Assembly (NCBI RefSeq): GCF_030814415.1
Contig: NZ_JAUSVB010000007.1
Span: 111,079 to 175,078, forward strand
Direction of reading: 5' to 3'
DNA from: Cellulomonas humilata
GTDB taxonomy: Bacteria > Actinomycetota > Actinomycetes > Actinomycetales > Cellulomonadaceae
Length of the DNA: 64,000 nt
Shown: piece after piece, positions 55,217-63,955 of the stretch
Layout: each line of letters begins with the position of its first letter
How positions within the stretch are numbered: position 1 is the stretch's first letter
Translations under genes and position numbers: made by a program
Notes under the pieces: generated by a model
Told to the model about the DNA's origin: nothing
The model's database searches: none
What the model saw: only the letters and a program-made list of their open reading frames with translations

Positions 55217-57355
55217 TCAGGCGCGCGTCGCCCGCACCAACGCGATGCGCTCGGGCAGCTGCAGCGGCGCCTCGAGCCCGACGCCGGAGAGCAGCCGGCC
55301 GGGCAGCCGCACCCCCTCCGAGGTCCACCACGCCGGTGCGTGGTCGACGTCGTCGCCCGGAACCTGCGGGCGGACGTCGTAGAGCGCGTCGGGGTCGAGC
55401 CCCGGCAGGGTGACGCGCGGTAGTGACGTGCTCGTCGAGCGGCCCGTCATCGCCACCGCGTACAGAGCGTCGGCGCGGTCCTGCGCGACCACGCCGTGCA
55501 CCGCCAGGACGGGGTCGACGACGTCGGCGTGCACGGCCGTCCCGGTGTGCAGCAGCGGCCGCAGCTCCTTGTAGAGGGCGATCCACGCGCCGAGGTCGGC
55601 CAGCTGCGCCTCGTCGGCCTCCTGCAGGTCCCACTCGATCCCCAGGTGCCCGAACAGCGCGGTCGCCGCCCGGAAGGACAGGGCGTGGCGACGGCCCGTG
55701 CTGTGCGCCGTGCCGGAGCCGACGTGCGCGCCGATGAGCTCCAGCGGGATCAGCAGGTTGGTCCACCGCTGGATCTGCTGGCGCTCGTAGGCGTCGATGC
55801 AGTCGCTCGCCCACACCCGGTCGGTGCGCTGCAGGATCTCCAGGTCGACGCGCGCTCCGCCCGAGGAGCAGGACTCGATCTCCACCCCGGGATGCAGTGC
55901 GCGCAGCTCGTCGAGCAGCCGGTAGATGGCCAGCGTCTGCCCGTGCACCCCGGGCGCTCCCCCGTGGCCCGCATCGACGAGGTCGCGGTTGTGGTCCCAC
56001 TTGAGGTACCCGATCGGGTACTCGGTGAGCAGGGCGTCGAGCCGCTCGAGGATGTGCGCGTAGGCGTCGGGCACGGCGAGGTCCAGCACCTGCTGGTGGC
56101 GCGCCTCCCGGGGCAGCCGCGACGGCACGCGCAGCATCCAGTCGGGGTGCGCGCGGGCCAGGTCGGAGTCGGGGTTGACCATCTCCGGCTCCACCCAGAG
56201 GCCGAACTGGAGCCCGAGCCCGGTGACGTGCTCGACCAGCGGGTGCAGCCCGTCGGGCCACACGTCGGCCGACACGTACCAGTCGCCGAGCGCCCGGGTG
56301 TCGTCGCGGCGGTCCCCGAACCAGCCGTCGTCGAGCACGAACCGCTCCGCACCGACGGCTGCCGCGGCGTCCGCGAGCGCGGTCAGCCGGCCGAGGTCGT
56401 GCTGGAAGTAGACGGCCTCCCAGGTGTTCAGCGTGACGGGCCGCGGCGAGCGCGGGTGCTGCGGCCGCGCACGCATCCAGGCGTGGAACCGGCCGGCCAG
56501 CGCGTCGAGCCCCGTTCCCCACGACCCGTAGACCCACGGGCTGGCGTAGGACTCGCCGCGACCCAGCCGCACCTCGCCCGACCCGAGGAGCTCACCGCCG
56601 CCGAGCAGCCCCGGGTGGTAGTGGCTGCGCTCGGCGAGCGAGCGGTGGTTGCCGGACCAGGCGGTGTGCAGCCCCCAGACCTCGCCGGTGCGGTTCGCGA
56701 AGCCGGCCGTCCCGGCGACGAGCACGAACGCGGCGTCGTAGCCCGTGCGTCCGCGCCGGTTCTCGCGCAGCCGGGTGCCGTGGGTGAAGGCCGTGCGCTG
56801 CGGGCTGCGTTCGCGCGCCCAGCGCCCGGTGAAGTCGAGCAGCTCGGTCGCGACGGCGGGGACGGGCAGCGTGAGCAGCAGCCCGTCGAGGCTGAAGACC
56901 TCGTCGGCGTCGTTCGTGAGCACGGCCCGCTGGCGGACCAGGCCCTGCGCGGTGAGCTCGAGCACGAGCCTCAGGACGAGCCGCGCGGCGTCGTCGACCG
57001 CGTCCACGGTGAGCCGCTGCGTCCCGTCGTCCGTCGTGACGACCTCGTGGGTGCGCACGGCGAACAGCGTCGAGAAGTCCTGCCCGGCCCGGCTCCCGAC
57101 CAGGCCCGGGGTGCCGAGGAACCCGGCCGACTCCTGCGGCAGGACCGCGACCTCGACCTGGCCGTCGACCGGGAACCCGTGCGCGACGACGTCCCACGCC
57201 CGGCGCGCGGCCTCGAGCGCCGGACCGTCCAGCTCGCCGAGGTCACCGCCCCAGTGCAGGATCCGCGGCAGGGTCCCACCGCTGAGGTCGACGACGAGGC
57301 TCACCCCCGCGGCACGCAGGTGCAGGAGCTCGGAAGGGAGGGCGGCAGCGGTCAC
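55217..57355 (-). CDS. Alpha-galactosidase, GH36
   Basis: This 712-residue retaining glycosidase removes terminal alpha-1,6-galactose from galactomannan or raffinose-type oligosaccharides. An N-terminal beta-supersandwich precedes the barrel. The nucleophile is D454 in YLKWDHNRDL, preceded by WFGDRRDD and WVEPEMVNPDSDLAR. The acid/base region is WASDCIDAYERQ, following CSSGGARVDLE. No signal peptide is visible, so it acts in the cytoplasm on imported sugars. It is divergent from the beta-mannosidase and convergent with the transporter operon. Confidence 0.95.
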   Translation of the reverse strand: MTAAALPSELLHLRAAGVSLVVDLSGGTLPRILHWGGDLGELDGPALEAARRAWDVVAHGFPVDGQVEVAVLPQESAGFLGTPGLVGSRAGQDFSTLFAVRTHEVVTTDDGTQRLTVDAVDDAARLVLRLVLELTAQGLVRQRAVLTNDADEVFSLDGLLLTLPVPAVATELLDFTGRWARERSPQRTAFTHGTRLRENRRGRTGYDAAFVLVAGTAGFANRTGEVWGLHTAWSGNHRSLAERSHYHPGLLGGGELLGSGEVRLGRGESYASPWVYGSWGTGLDALAGRFHAWMRARPQHPRSPRPVTLNTWEAVYFQHDLGRLTALADAAAAVGAERFVLDDGWFGDRRDDTRALGDWYVSADVWPDGLHPLVEHVTGLGLQFGLWVEPEMVNPDSDLARAHPDWMLRVPSRLPREARHQQVLDLAVPDAYAHILERLDALLTEYPIGYLKWDHNRDLVDAGHGGAPGVHGQTLAIYRLLDELRALHPGVEIESCSSGGARVDLEILQRTDRVWASDCIDAYERQQIQRWTNLLIPLELIGAHVGSGTAHSTGRRHALSFRAATALFGHLGIEWDLQEADEAQLADLGAWIALYKELRPLLHTGTAVHADVVDPVLAVHGVVAQDRADALYAVAMTGRSTSTSLPRVTLPGLDPDALYDVRPQVPGDDVDHAPAWWTSEGVRLPGRLLSGVGLEAPLQLPERIALVRATRA

Positions 57356-57413
57356 GAGAGGCGTCTCCTGGTCGGGCGGGGCGGGATCGGTGCAACGCTA
57401 CGTCGCTGCGTCA

Positions 57414-57449
57414 TTGACTTACTTTATTCAGTTGTCTAAGAATGACTCC
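57414..57449 (+). promoter_or_regulatory. Promoter of the beta-mannosidase gene, copy 2 of the repeated element
   Basis: The element has -35 TTGACT (57414-57419), a 17-base spacer and -10 TAAGAA (57437-57442). It matches the element at 51912 over 36 bases with six differences. The two elements stand 97 and 111 bases from their start codons, counted from the end of the -10 region. This strongly suggests shared control of transporter and mannosidase. Confidence 0.75.
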
Positions 57450-57467
57450 AGGGTACTTGCCAGACGA

Positions 57468-57492
57468 TCGGCCCCTCCCCGGGGGGAGCCGA
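57468..57492 (+). promoter_or_regulatory. GC hairpin in the mannosidase 5' leader
   Basis: The sequence TCGGCCCCTCCCC then GGGGGGAGCCGA can fold into a stem with one C-A mismatch and one wobble, in the leader between the promoter at 57414 and ATG 57554. It could act as an attenuator or stabilise the mRNA. No T-run follows. Confidence 0.35.
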
Positions 57493-57553
57493 CGATGCCC
57501 GTCGCGAGGATGCGGCGGACACGCGCCGGACCCCCGGACCCAGGAGCTCGACG

Positions 57554-60070
57554 ATGAACACCCAGGACCTGTACGACGGCTGGTCGCTGACCGCTGTCGC
57601 CGGCCCCGTCCCGACCGACCTCGACGGCCGTCGCGTCCGCGCCCGCGTGCCGGGCACGAGCCACACGGCCCTGCTCGAGGCCGGCCTCATCCCGGACCCG
57701 TACCTCGACCGCAACGAAGAGGTCCTGGCGTGGATGCGGCGCACCGACTGGGCGTACGAGCGCGACCTGGACCTCGCACCGGTCGCTGCCGACGAGCGCG
57801 TCGACCTCGTCTTCGACGGCATCGACACGGTCGCCACCCTCACGTTCGACGGGCAGGAGATCGGCCGGACGGCCAACCAGCACCGCTCGTACCGCTTCGA
57901 CGTCCGCGACCTGGTCCGCCCGACGACGCAGCGCCTGCGCGTCCTGCTGCAGTCCGCCCTGGTCCACGCCGAGGCCGAGGCCGAGCGCCTGGGACCGCGC
58001 CCGCTCGCGTACCAGCAGCCCTTCAACATGGTCCGCAAGATGGCCTGCTCGTTCGGCTGGGACTGGGGACCGGACCTGCAGACCGCGGGCCTCTGGCGGC
58101 CCGTGACGGTGGAGCGCTGGACGGTGGCCCGCCTCGCCGGCGTCCGTCCGCTCGTCACGGTCGACACCGACGGCACCGGCCGCGTCGAGGTGCACGCCAC
58201 GATCGAGAGGTCGGGGCTCCCCGGAGGCGACGTGCCGCTCACCGTGCGGGCCCGCGTCGCCGGCGCCGACGTCGCCGTGACCGTGCCGGGAGACGCCGAC
58301 TCGGCAGCCGTCGTCCTCGAGGTTCCCCACGCCCCCCTGTGGTGGCCCGTCGGCCACGGCGCACAGCCCCTGTCGGAGCTCACGGTCGCTCTCGTGGGGG
58401 CCGACCCGGCGGAGCCGCTCGACACCTGGACCCGCCGCATCGGCTTCCGCACCGTCGAGCTGGACACCAGCGCCGACGACCACGGCACCGCCTTCACCTT
58501 CCGGATCAACGGCCGCCCGATCTTCGTCAAGGGCGCCAACTGGATCCCCGACGACCACCTGCTCACCCGCATCACTCGCGAGCGGCTCGCGCACCGCCTC
58601 GACCAGGCGGTGGACGCCAACCTCAACCTCGTCCGCATCTGGGGCGGCGGGATCTACGAGTCCGAGGACTTCTACGAGCTCTGCGACGAGCGCGGCCTGC
58701 TGGTCTGGCAGGACTTCCTGCTGGCCTGCGCGGCGTACCCCGAGGAGCAGCCGCTCTGGGACGAGCTCGAGGCGGAGGCCCGCGAGCACGTCGCCCGGCT
58801 GACCCCGCACCCGTCCCTGGTGCTCTGGAACGGGGGCAACGAGAACCTCTGGGGGTTCATGGACTGGGGCTGGCAGGAGGACCTCCAGGGACGCACCTGG
58901 GGCTTCCGCTACGCCACGGAGCTGCTGAAGAACGTCGTCGCGGAGCTCGACCCCACCCGTCCCTACTCCGACGGGAGCCCCTACTCTCCCGGCGCCGCGC
59001 TCACCGACGTGCACCCCAACGACCCCGACCACGGCACCTTCCACCAGTGGGAGGTCTGGAACCGCGTCGACTACCGCGTGTACGGCGACGACGTCCCCCG
59101 CTTCTGCTCGGAGTTCGGGTTCCAGGGCCCGCCGACGTGGGCCACCCTCACCCGCGCGGTGCACGCGGACGACGGCGGCCCGCTCACCAAGGAGGACCCG
59201 ACGTTCCTCCTGCACCAGAAGGCCGACGACGGCAACGGCAAGCTCGACCGCGGCATGGCGCCCCACCTCGGCGTCCCCGACGACTTCGCGGACTGGCACT
59301 GGGCCGCCCAGCTCAACCAGGCGCGCGCCGTCCGGTTCGCCATCGAGCACTACCGGTCCTGGTGGCCGCGCACGGCGGGCTCGATCGTCTGGCAGCTCAA
59401 CGACTGCTGGCCGGTGACCTCGTGGGCGGCGATCGACGGCGACGAGCGCCTCAAGCCGCTCTGGTACGCGCTCAGGTCCGCCTACGCGACGCGCCTGCTC
59501 ACCGTGCAGCCGCGCGAGGGTCGCGAGGTCCTCGCGGTGGTGAACGAGACCTCCGTCATCTGGCAGGGCATCGTCCGCCTGTCCCGCCAGCGGCTCGACG
59601 GCACCGTCCTGTCCGAGGAGGACCTCGCGCTCGCCGTCGGGGCCTGGTCCGTCGGCCAGTTCGCCCTGCCCGCCACGGTCGCGACTCCCGCCGACGCCTC
59701 CCACGAGGTGCTCGTCGTGCGTCTCGGCGGCATGCAGACGGTCCACACCTGGGTCGAGGACGTCGACCTGAGGCTCGACGCGAACGCGCTGCGCGCCTCG
59801 GTGACCCCCGTCCAGGACGGTTACCGCGTCGACGTGACCGCGACCTCGCTCGCCCGCGACGTCACGCTCCTCGTCGACCGGCTCGACCCGGACGCGGTCG
59901 TCGACACCGCCCTCGTCGACATCCCGGCGGGTGCCACCGCCTCGTTCCACGTGCGCACCCGCGGGACGTTCGACCCCGCGGACCTCACCCGTGCCCCCGT
60001 GCTGCGCTCCGCCAACGACGTGGTGCTCCCTCGGGTCGGCGCACGTGACCTCACCCAGTCGCCAGCCTGA
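57554..60070 (+). CDS. Beta-mannosidase, GH2
   Basis: This 838-residue glycosidase releases mannose from beta-mannosides. Residues 1-180 form the sugar-binding beta domain, followed by an immunoglobulin-like domain. The barrel has WGGGIYESEDFYELCDERGL, the acid/base E430 in WNGGNENLWG, and the nucleophile E520 in FCSEFGFQG. Late SIVWQLNDCWPVTSW is typical of GH2 mannosidases. No signal peptide is visible, so it should act in the cytoplasm. The start ATG 57554 follows a CAGGAG site. It is expressed from the promoter at 57414. Confidence 0.95.
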   Translation: MNTQDLYDGWSLTAVAGPVPTDLDGRRVRARVPGTSHTALLEAGLIPDPYLDRNEEVLAWMRRTDWAYERDLDLAPVAADERVDLVFDGIDTVATLTFDGQEIGRTANQHRSYRFDVRDLVRPTTQRLRVLLQSALVHAEAEAERLGPRPLAYQQPFNMVRKMACSFGWDWGPDLQTAGLWRPVTVERWTVARLAGVRPLVTVDTDGTGRVEVHATIERSGLPGGDVPLTVRARVAGADVAVTVPGDADSAAVVLEVPHAPLWWPVGHGAQPLSELTVALVGADPAEPLDTWTRRIGFRTVELDTSADDHGTAFTFRINGRPIFVKGANWIPDDHLLTRITRERLAHRLDQAVDANLNLVRIWGGGIYESEDFYELCDERGLLVWQDFLLACAAYPEEQPLWDELEAEAREHVARLTPHPSLVLWNGGNENLWGFMDWGWQEDLQGRTWGFRYATELLKNVVAELDPTRPYSDGSPYSPGAALTDVHPNDPDHGTFHQWEVWNRVDYRVYGDDVPRFCSEFGFQGPPTWATLTRAVHADDGGPLTKEDPTFLLHQKADDGNGKLDRGMAPHLGVPDDFADWHWAAQLNQARAVRFAIEHYRSWWPRTAGSIVWQLNDCWPVTSWAAIDGDERLKPLWYALRSAYATRLLTVQPREGREVLAVVNETSVIWQGIVRLSRQRLDGTVLSEEDLALAVGAWSVGQFALPATVATPADASHEVLVVRLGGMQTVHTWVEDVDLRLDANALRASVTPVQDGYRVDVTATSLARDVTLLVDRLDPDAVVDTALVDIPAGATASFHVRTRGTFDPADLTRAPVLRSANDVVLPRVGARDLTQSPA

Positions 60071-60088
60071 ACGAGGTCCCACCGCAGG

Positions 60089-60094
60089 TACGCT
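60089..60094 (+). promoter_or_regulatory. -10-like box of the LacI-type gene
   Basis: TACGCT ends seven bases before ATG 60102, identical in sequence and spacing to the box before the DUF4287 gene. It suggests separate leaderless expression, despite only 31 bases to the mannosidase stop. Confidence 0.4.
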
Positions 60095-60101
60095 CGCGTC
60101 C

Positions 60102-60956
60102 ATGGCACATGGGCTCGATGCGGTGGGACTGGTTCTTGCTCGGCCCGCCCGCATGCTCGGCTTCGAGCCGTTCTTCATGGAGCTCATCGGCGGCATCGAG
60201 GAGTCCCTCGCCGCCGAGGGACGCTCGCTCCTGCTGCATGTCGTCCCCGATCACGACGCGGAGATCCGCACGTACCGGCGCTGGGGCGAGGGCAAGCTCG
60301 TCGACGCGGTCGTGGTGGTCAACATCGCACTTGAGGACGCCCGGCTCGACGTCCTGGGCGAGATCGGCATCCCCACCGTGGTCGTCGGCGGCCCGAGCCC
60401 GGACCTGGGATTCGCCAACGTGTGGATCGACAACGCCGAGGCCATGCGGACCGCGGTGACCCATCTCGTCGGCCTCGGCCACCGGCGCCTCGCCCGCGTC
60501 AGCGGACCCCGCCACCTGGCGCACACGCAGGCACGGACCGACGCGTTCATGGGTGAGTGCGCCCGACTCGGCGCCCACGGCGCGGTCGTGGAGGGCGACT
60601 ACGGGGAGGAGTCCGGCACCCGCAGCACCCGCGCGCTGCTCGGCCGGGGCTCCCCGCCGTCCGCGATCATCTACGACAACGACGTCATGGCGGTGGCGGG
60701 CCTCGGCGTCGCCCACGAGATGGACGTCGCCGTCCCCGACCGGCTGTCGCTGCTCGCCTGGGACGACTCGGCCCTGTGCCGGCTGTCCCATCCCGCCCTG
60801 TCCGCCATGAGTCTCGACGTGCACGCGATGGGCGTCCAGGTGGCCGACTGCGTGCTCAACCTGCTCGCCTCCGGCGCCGTCCGGTCCTACACGGCCCCCC
60901 TGCCCCGCCTCGTGGCGCGCGGGACGACCACCACAGCGCCTCGCGACGACGGCTGA
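60102..60956 (+). CDS. LacI-type sugar-sensing domain without a DNA-binding domain
   Basis: This 284-residue protein aligns with the LacI/GalR effector domain from its first beta strand: GLDAVGLVLARPARMLG, PFFMELIGGIEESL, then HLVGLGHRRLARVSG and SLLAWDDSALCRLSHP. The helix-turn-helix and hinge (about 60 residues) that normally precede this are absent. No HTH is found in the upstream frame, which overlaps the mannosidase end. Either it is a genuine ligand-binding protein that acts through a partner, or a 5' deletion has removed the DNA-binding part. The rest is intact. It follows the mannosidase gene by 31 bases. Confidence 0.85.
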   Translation: MAHGLDAVGLVLARPARMLGFEPFFMELIGGIEESLAAEGRSLLLHVVPDHDAEIRTYRRWGEGKLVDAVVVVNIALEDARLDVLGEIGIPTVVVGGPSPDLGFANVWIDNAEAMRTAVTHLVGLGHRRLARVSGPRHLAHTQARTDAFMGECARLGAHGAVVEGDYGEESGTRSTRALLGRGSPPSAIIYDNDVMAVAGLGVAHEMDVAVPDRLSLLAWDDSALCRLSHPALSAMSLDVHAMGVQVADCVLNLLASGAVRSYTAPLPRLVARGTTTTAPRDDG

Positions 60957-61016
60957 GGCGCAGGTCACCCGAGGGACAATCCTGCGCGGAATCCCCGCGG
61001 GTGGTTGGGTAGGGGC

Positions 61017-63197
61017 ATGAGCCCGGCCGCCCCCTCTCCGGTTCCCGTCGACATCGACACCCTGCGTACCGTCGCCCACGGGGCGTACTACGCACCACAC
61101 GACGTCCTGGGCCCGCACGTCGGGGGTGGGGGCATCACCGTCCGCACCCTCCGCCCGCTCGCCGAGTCGGTGGTCGTGGTCACGTCCACGACGCGGGTCG
61201 CGGCGCGCCACGAGCAGGACGGGATCTGGGTCGCGGTCCTGCCGGGAGCGGACGTCCCGGACTACCGCATCGAGGTGACCTACGACGGGCACACCAGCAC
61301 CGTCGACGACCCCTACCGCTTCCTGCCCACCGTGCAGGAGCTCGACCGCCACCTGGTGCGCGAGGGTCGCCACGAACAGCTCTGGACCGTCCTCGGCGCC
61401 AACGTGCGCACCTACCCCGGCGAGCTCGGCGAGGTCAGCGGCACGTCGTTCGCCGTCTGGGCGCCCAACGCCCGTGCCGTGCGCGTGGTCGGCGACTTCA
61501 ACTACTGGCAGGGCGCGTCGCACGCGATGCGGTCCCTGGGCGACAGCGGTGTCTGGGAGGTCTTCGCCCCCGGCGTCGGCGCCGGCGCCCGCTACAAGCT
61601 CGAGGTCCTCGGCAACGACGGCTCGTGGCGGCAGAAGGCCGACCCGCTCGCGCAGGGCACCGAGGTGCCGCCCGCGACGGCCTCCGTGGTCGTCGAGTCG
61701 CGCTACCGCTGGACCGACGACGCGTGGCTGGCTGCTCGCGCCGCCCGGGACCCGCACACCGCCCCCATGAGCGTGTACGAGGTCCACCTGGGCTCGTGGC
61801 GGGTCGGGCTGTCCTACCGCGACCTGGCCCACCAGCTGACCGAGCACGTCGTCTCCCTCGGCTTCACCCACGTGGAGCTGCTGCCCGTCGCCGAGCACCC
61901 CTTCGGCGGCTCCTGGGGCTACCAGGTGTCGTCCTACTTCGCTCCGACCTCACGCTTCGGGCACCCCGACGACTTCCGCTACCTGGTCGACACGCTGCAC
62001 AAGGCCGGCGTCGGCGTCATCGTCGACTGGGTCCCCGCCCACTTCCCCAAGGACGAGTGGTCCCTGGCGCAGTTCGACGGCACCCCCCTCTACGAGCACC
62101 CGGACCCTCTCCTCGGTGAGCACCCCGACTGGGGCACCTACGTCTTCAACTTCGGCCGCTCGGAGGTCCGCAACTTCCTCGTGGCCAACGCCACCTACTG
62201 GCTCGAGGAGTTCCACGTCGACGGTCTGCGCGTCGACGCCGTCGCCTCGATGCTCTACCTCGACTACTCCCGCAAGCCCGGCCAGTGGCGGCCCAACCAG
62301 TACGGCGGCCGCGAGAACCTGGACGCCATCTCGTTCCTCCAGGAGGCCAACGCCACGGCCTACCGGCGCACCCCGGGGATCATGATGATCGCCGAGGAGT
62401 CCACCGCGTGGCCCGGCGTGACCGCCCCCACCGACGGCAACGGCCTCGGGTTCGGCCTGAAGTGGAACATGGGCTGGATGAACGACACCCTGCGCTACAT
62501 GGCGGAGGAGCCCGTCCACCGGCGCTACCACCACAACGAGATCACCTTCTCGATGGTCTACGCCTACTCCGAGCGCTTCGTGCTCCCCATCAGCCACGAC
62601 GAGGTCGTCCACGGCAAGGGCTCGCTCTACGAGCGCATGCCCGGCGACCACTGGCAGAAGCTCGCCGGCGTCCGCCTCCTGCTCGGGTACCAGTGGACGC
62701 ACCCCGGCAAGCAGCTCCTCTTCATGGGCAGCGAGTTCGCGCAGCAGACCGAGTGGGCCGAGTCGCGCTCCCTCGACTGGCACGCCCTCGACGACCCGGC
62801 ACACCAGGGCGTCATGCGTTCCGTCGCCGACCTGAACCGGGTCTACAAGGACACGCCCGCCCTCTGGCAGCTCGACCACTCCCCCGACGGGTTCGAGTGG
62901 ATCGACTCCGACGACGCCTTCCGCAACACCCTCGCGTACCTCCGCAAGGGGTACGACGCCCCGCCCGTCGCGGTCGTCATCAACTTCGCCGGCATCCCGC
63001 ACGAGGGCTACCGGCTCGCCCTGCCCCGCGGTGGTCGGTGGCGCGAGATCTTCAACTCCGACTCCGAGGCGTACGGGGGTTCCGGCGTCGGGAACCTCGG
63101 CGAGATCGAGGCCCTCCCCGAGCCCCACTACGGCCGCCCCTACTCCGCGTCGATCCGCGTCCCTCCGCTGGGCGTCGTCGTCTTCGAGGCCGGCTGA
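61017..63197 (+). CDS. glgB: 1,4-alpha-glucan branching enzyme
   Basis: This 726-residue GH13_9 enzyme makes alpha-1,6 branches in the glucan extended by GlgE. Two N-terminal beta domains (CBM48-like, with WAPNARAVRVVGDFNYW) precede the barrel. The nucleophile is D407 in LRVDAVASMLYLDYSR, the acid/base E460 in MIAEESTAWP, and the third carboxylate is in PISHDEVVHGKGS. I start at ATG 61017; an AGGGG lies close upstream. Length is normal. It normally neighbours pep2 in actinobacteria, but here about 10.4 kb of other sugar genes intervene. Confidence 0.98.
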   Translation: MSPAAPSPVPVDIDTLRTVAHGAYYAPHDVLGPHVGGGGITVRTLRPLAESVVVVTSTTRVAARHEQDGIWVAVLPGADVPDYRIEVTYDGHTSTVDDPYRFLPTVQELDRHLVREGRHEQLWTVLGANVRTYPGELGEVSGTSFAVWAPNARAVRVVGDFNYWQGASHAMRSLGDSGVWEVFAPGVGAGARYKLEVLGNDGSWRQKADPLAQGTEVPPATASVVVESRYRWTDDAWLAARAARDPHTAPMSVYEVHLGSWRVGLSYRDLAHQLTEHVVSLGFTHVELLPVAEHPFGGSWGYQVSSYFAPTSRFGHPDDFRYLVDTLHKAGVGVIVDWVPAHFPKDEWSLAQFDGTPLYEHPDPLLGEHPDWGTYVFNFGRSEVRNFLVANATYWLEEFHVDGLRVDAVASMLYLDYSRKPGQWRPNQYGGRENLDAISFLQEANATAYRRTPGIMMIAEESTAWPGVTAPTDGNGLGFGLKWNMGWMNDTLRYMAEEPVHRRYHHNEITFSMVYAYSERFVLPISHDEVVHGKGSLYERMPGDHWQKLAGVRLLLGYQWTHPGKQLLFMGSEFAQQTEWAESRSLDWHALDDPAHQGVMRSVADLNRVYKDTPALWQLDHSPDGFEWIDSDDAFRNTLAYLRKGYDAPPVAVVINFAGIPHEGYRLALPRGGRWREIFNSDSEAYGGSGVGNLGEIEALPEPHYGRPYSASIRVPPLGVVVFEAG

Positions 63198-63223
63198 CAC
63201 GCCGACGGCACAGCACGAACAGC

Positions 63224-63249
63224 AAGGGGGAGCCCACAGGCTCCCCTTT
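63224..63249 (+). terminator. Rho-independent terminator of glgB
   Basis: AAGGGGGAGCC, a CACA loop and GGCTCCCCTTT form an 11-pair stem with one G-T wobble, followed by a T-rich TTTCTGTCT region. It lies 27 bases after the glgB stop. Confidence 0.85.
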
Positions 63250-63268
63250 CTGTCTCCACGTCAACGGC

Positions 63269-63274
63269 TACGGT
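63269..63274 (+). promoter_or_regulatory. -10-like box of the small kinase gene
   Basis: TACGGT ends seven bases before ATG 63282, immediately after the glgB terminator. It is identical to the box before the FAD dehydrogenase at 42337. Confidence 0.45.
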
Positions 63275-63281
63275 CGAGACC

Positions 63282-63728
63282 ATGTCCAGAGTGCTGGTGA
63301 CCGGCATGTCCGGCGCAGGAAAGTCGACGCTCCTGGACGAGCTGAGCCGCCGCGGCCACCGCACCGTCGACACGGACCACGACGGCTGGGTAACCGCTGC
63401 AGGAGTGTGGGACGAGCCGCGCATGACACGCCTGCTCGCCACAGAGAATGAGGTCGTCATCTCCGGGACCGTCGAGAACCAAGGCCATTTCTACGACCGG
63501 TTCGAGCACGTGATCCTGCTGACCGCTCCGCTGGACGTCCTGCTCGCGCGCGTGGCGACGAGGACGACCAACCCCTACGGCAGCACACCTGAGGAACGCG
63601 CCGAGATCGCGGAGTACGTCCGCACGGTCGAACCGCTCCTCCGACGCGGCGCCACCCTGGTGCTCGACGGCCGGCGGCCTCTCGACGAGCTGGCCGACGT
63701 CGTCGAAGCCCTGCTCACGACGTCGTGA
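63282..63728 (+). CDS. Small P-loop kinase-like protein (AAA_17/AAA_18 type)
   Basis: This 148-residue protein begins with a Walker A loop VTGMSGAGKST (G8 to T16), as in adenylate-kinase and shikimate-kinase-like folds. A VDTDHDGW segment follows where nucleoside-monophosphate or small-molecule kinases bind substrate, then a lid-like region LARVATRTTNPYGS and VLDGRRPLDELADVV at the end. Similar small ATPases occur singly in actinobacteria, and the substrate is unknown. The start ATG 63282 probably lies at the transcript 5' end. It is convergent with the rRNA operon. Confidence 0.85.
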   Translation: MSRVLVTGMSGAGKSTLLDELSRRGHRTVDTDHDGWVTAAGVWDEPRMTRLLATENEVVISGTVENQGHFYDRFEHVILLTAPLDVLLARVATRTTNPYGSTPEERAEIAEYVRTVEPLLRRGATLVLDGRRPLDELADVVEALLTTS

Positions 63729-63831
63729 CGTACGGCCGGCTCCAGGCGCGAGCCGCTCACAAGGCATTCCTCAGCAGGGCCAGCACGCCCGACATTGCGC
63801 GCACAAGGCCATTCTGGGGGGAAACAGTGCC

Positions 63832-63943
63832 AGCCACCGGCAATGTGGCTCGACTGCTTCGATGACAACAGAAAGAGCCACCGGCGAGGGTGGCTCGACT
63901 GTTCCGGGAAACAGAAAGAGCCACCCCCGTAGGGGTGGCTCTT
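63832..63943 (-). repeat. Three tandem hairpin repeats downstream of the rRNA operon, probable multiple terminator
   Basis: Three similar units, each about 45-60 bases with AACAG...AGCCAC...GTGGCTC, follow one another. Read on the minus strand, the first, next to 5S, has a perfect 12-pair stem and four-base loop (63916-63943) followed by CTTTCTGTTT. The second has an 8-pair stem (63875-63896) followed by TTTCTGTTGT. The third has a 6-pair stem (63832-63850) and no T-run. They look like duplicated terminators with progressive decay, ending the rRNA transcript; the first could also serve the + strand kinase gene. Confidence 0.8.
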
Positions 63944-63955
63944 CCTGAATGATGT

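Noticed and set aside
59931..60101. Possible HTH upstream of the LacI-type effector domain
   Set aside because: The in-frame sequence is Pro/Arg-rich, has no helix-turn-helix pattern and overlaps the coding end of the mannosidase.
57428..60196. Very long open frame on the minus strand opposite the beta-mannosidase
   Set aside because: Third-position GC bias opens antisense frames. The translation is low-complexity (Val, Arg, Gly, Asp, His) and matches no fold, while the plus strand encodes a clear GH2 enzyme.
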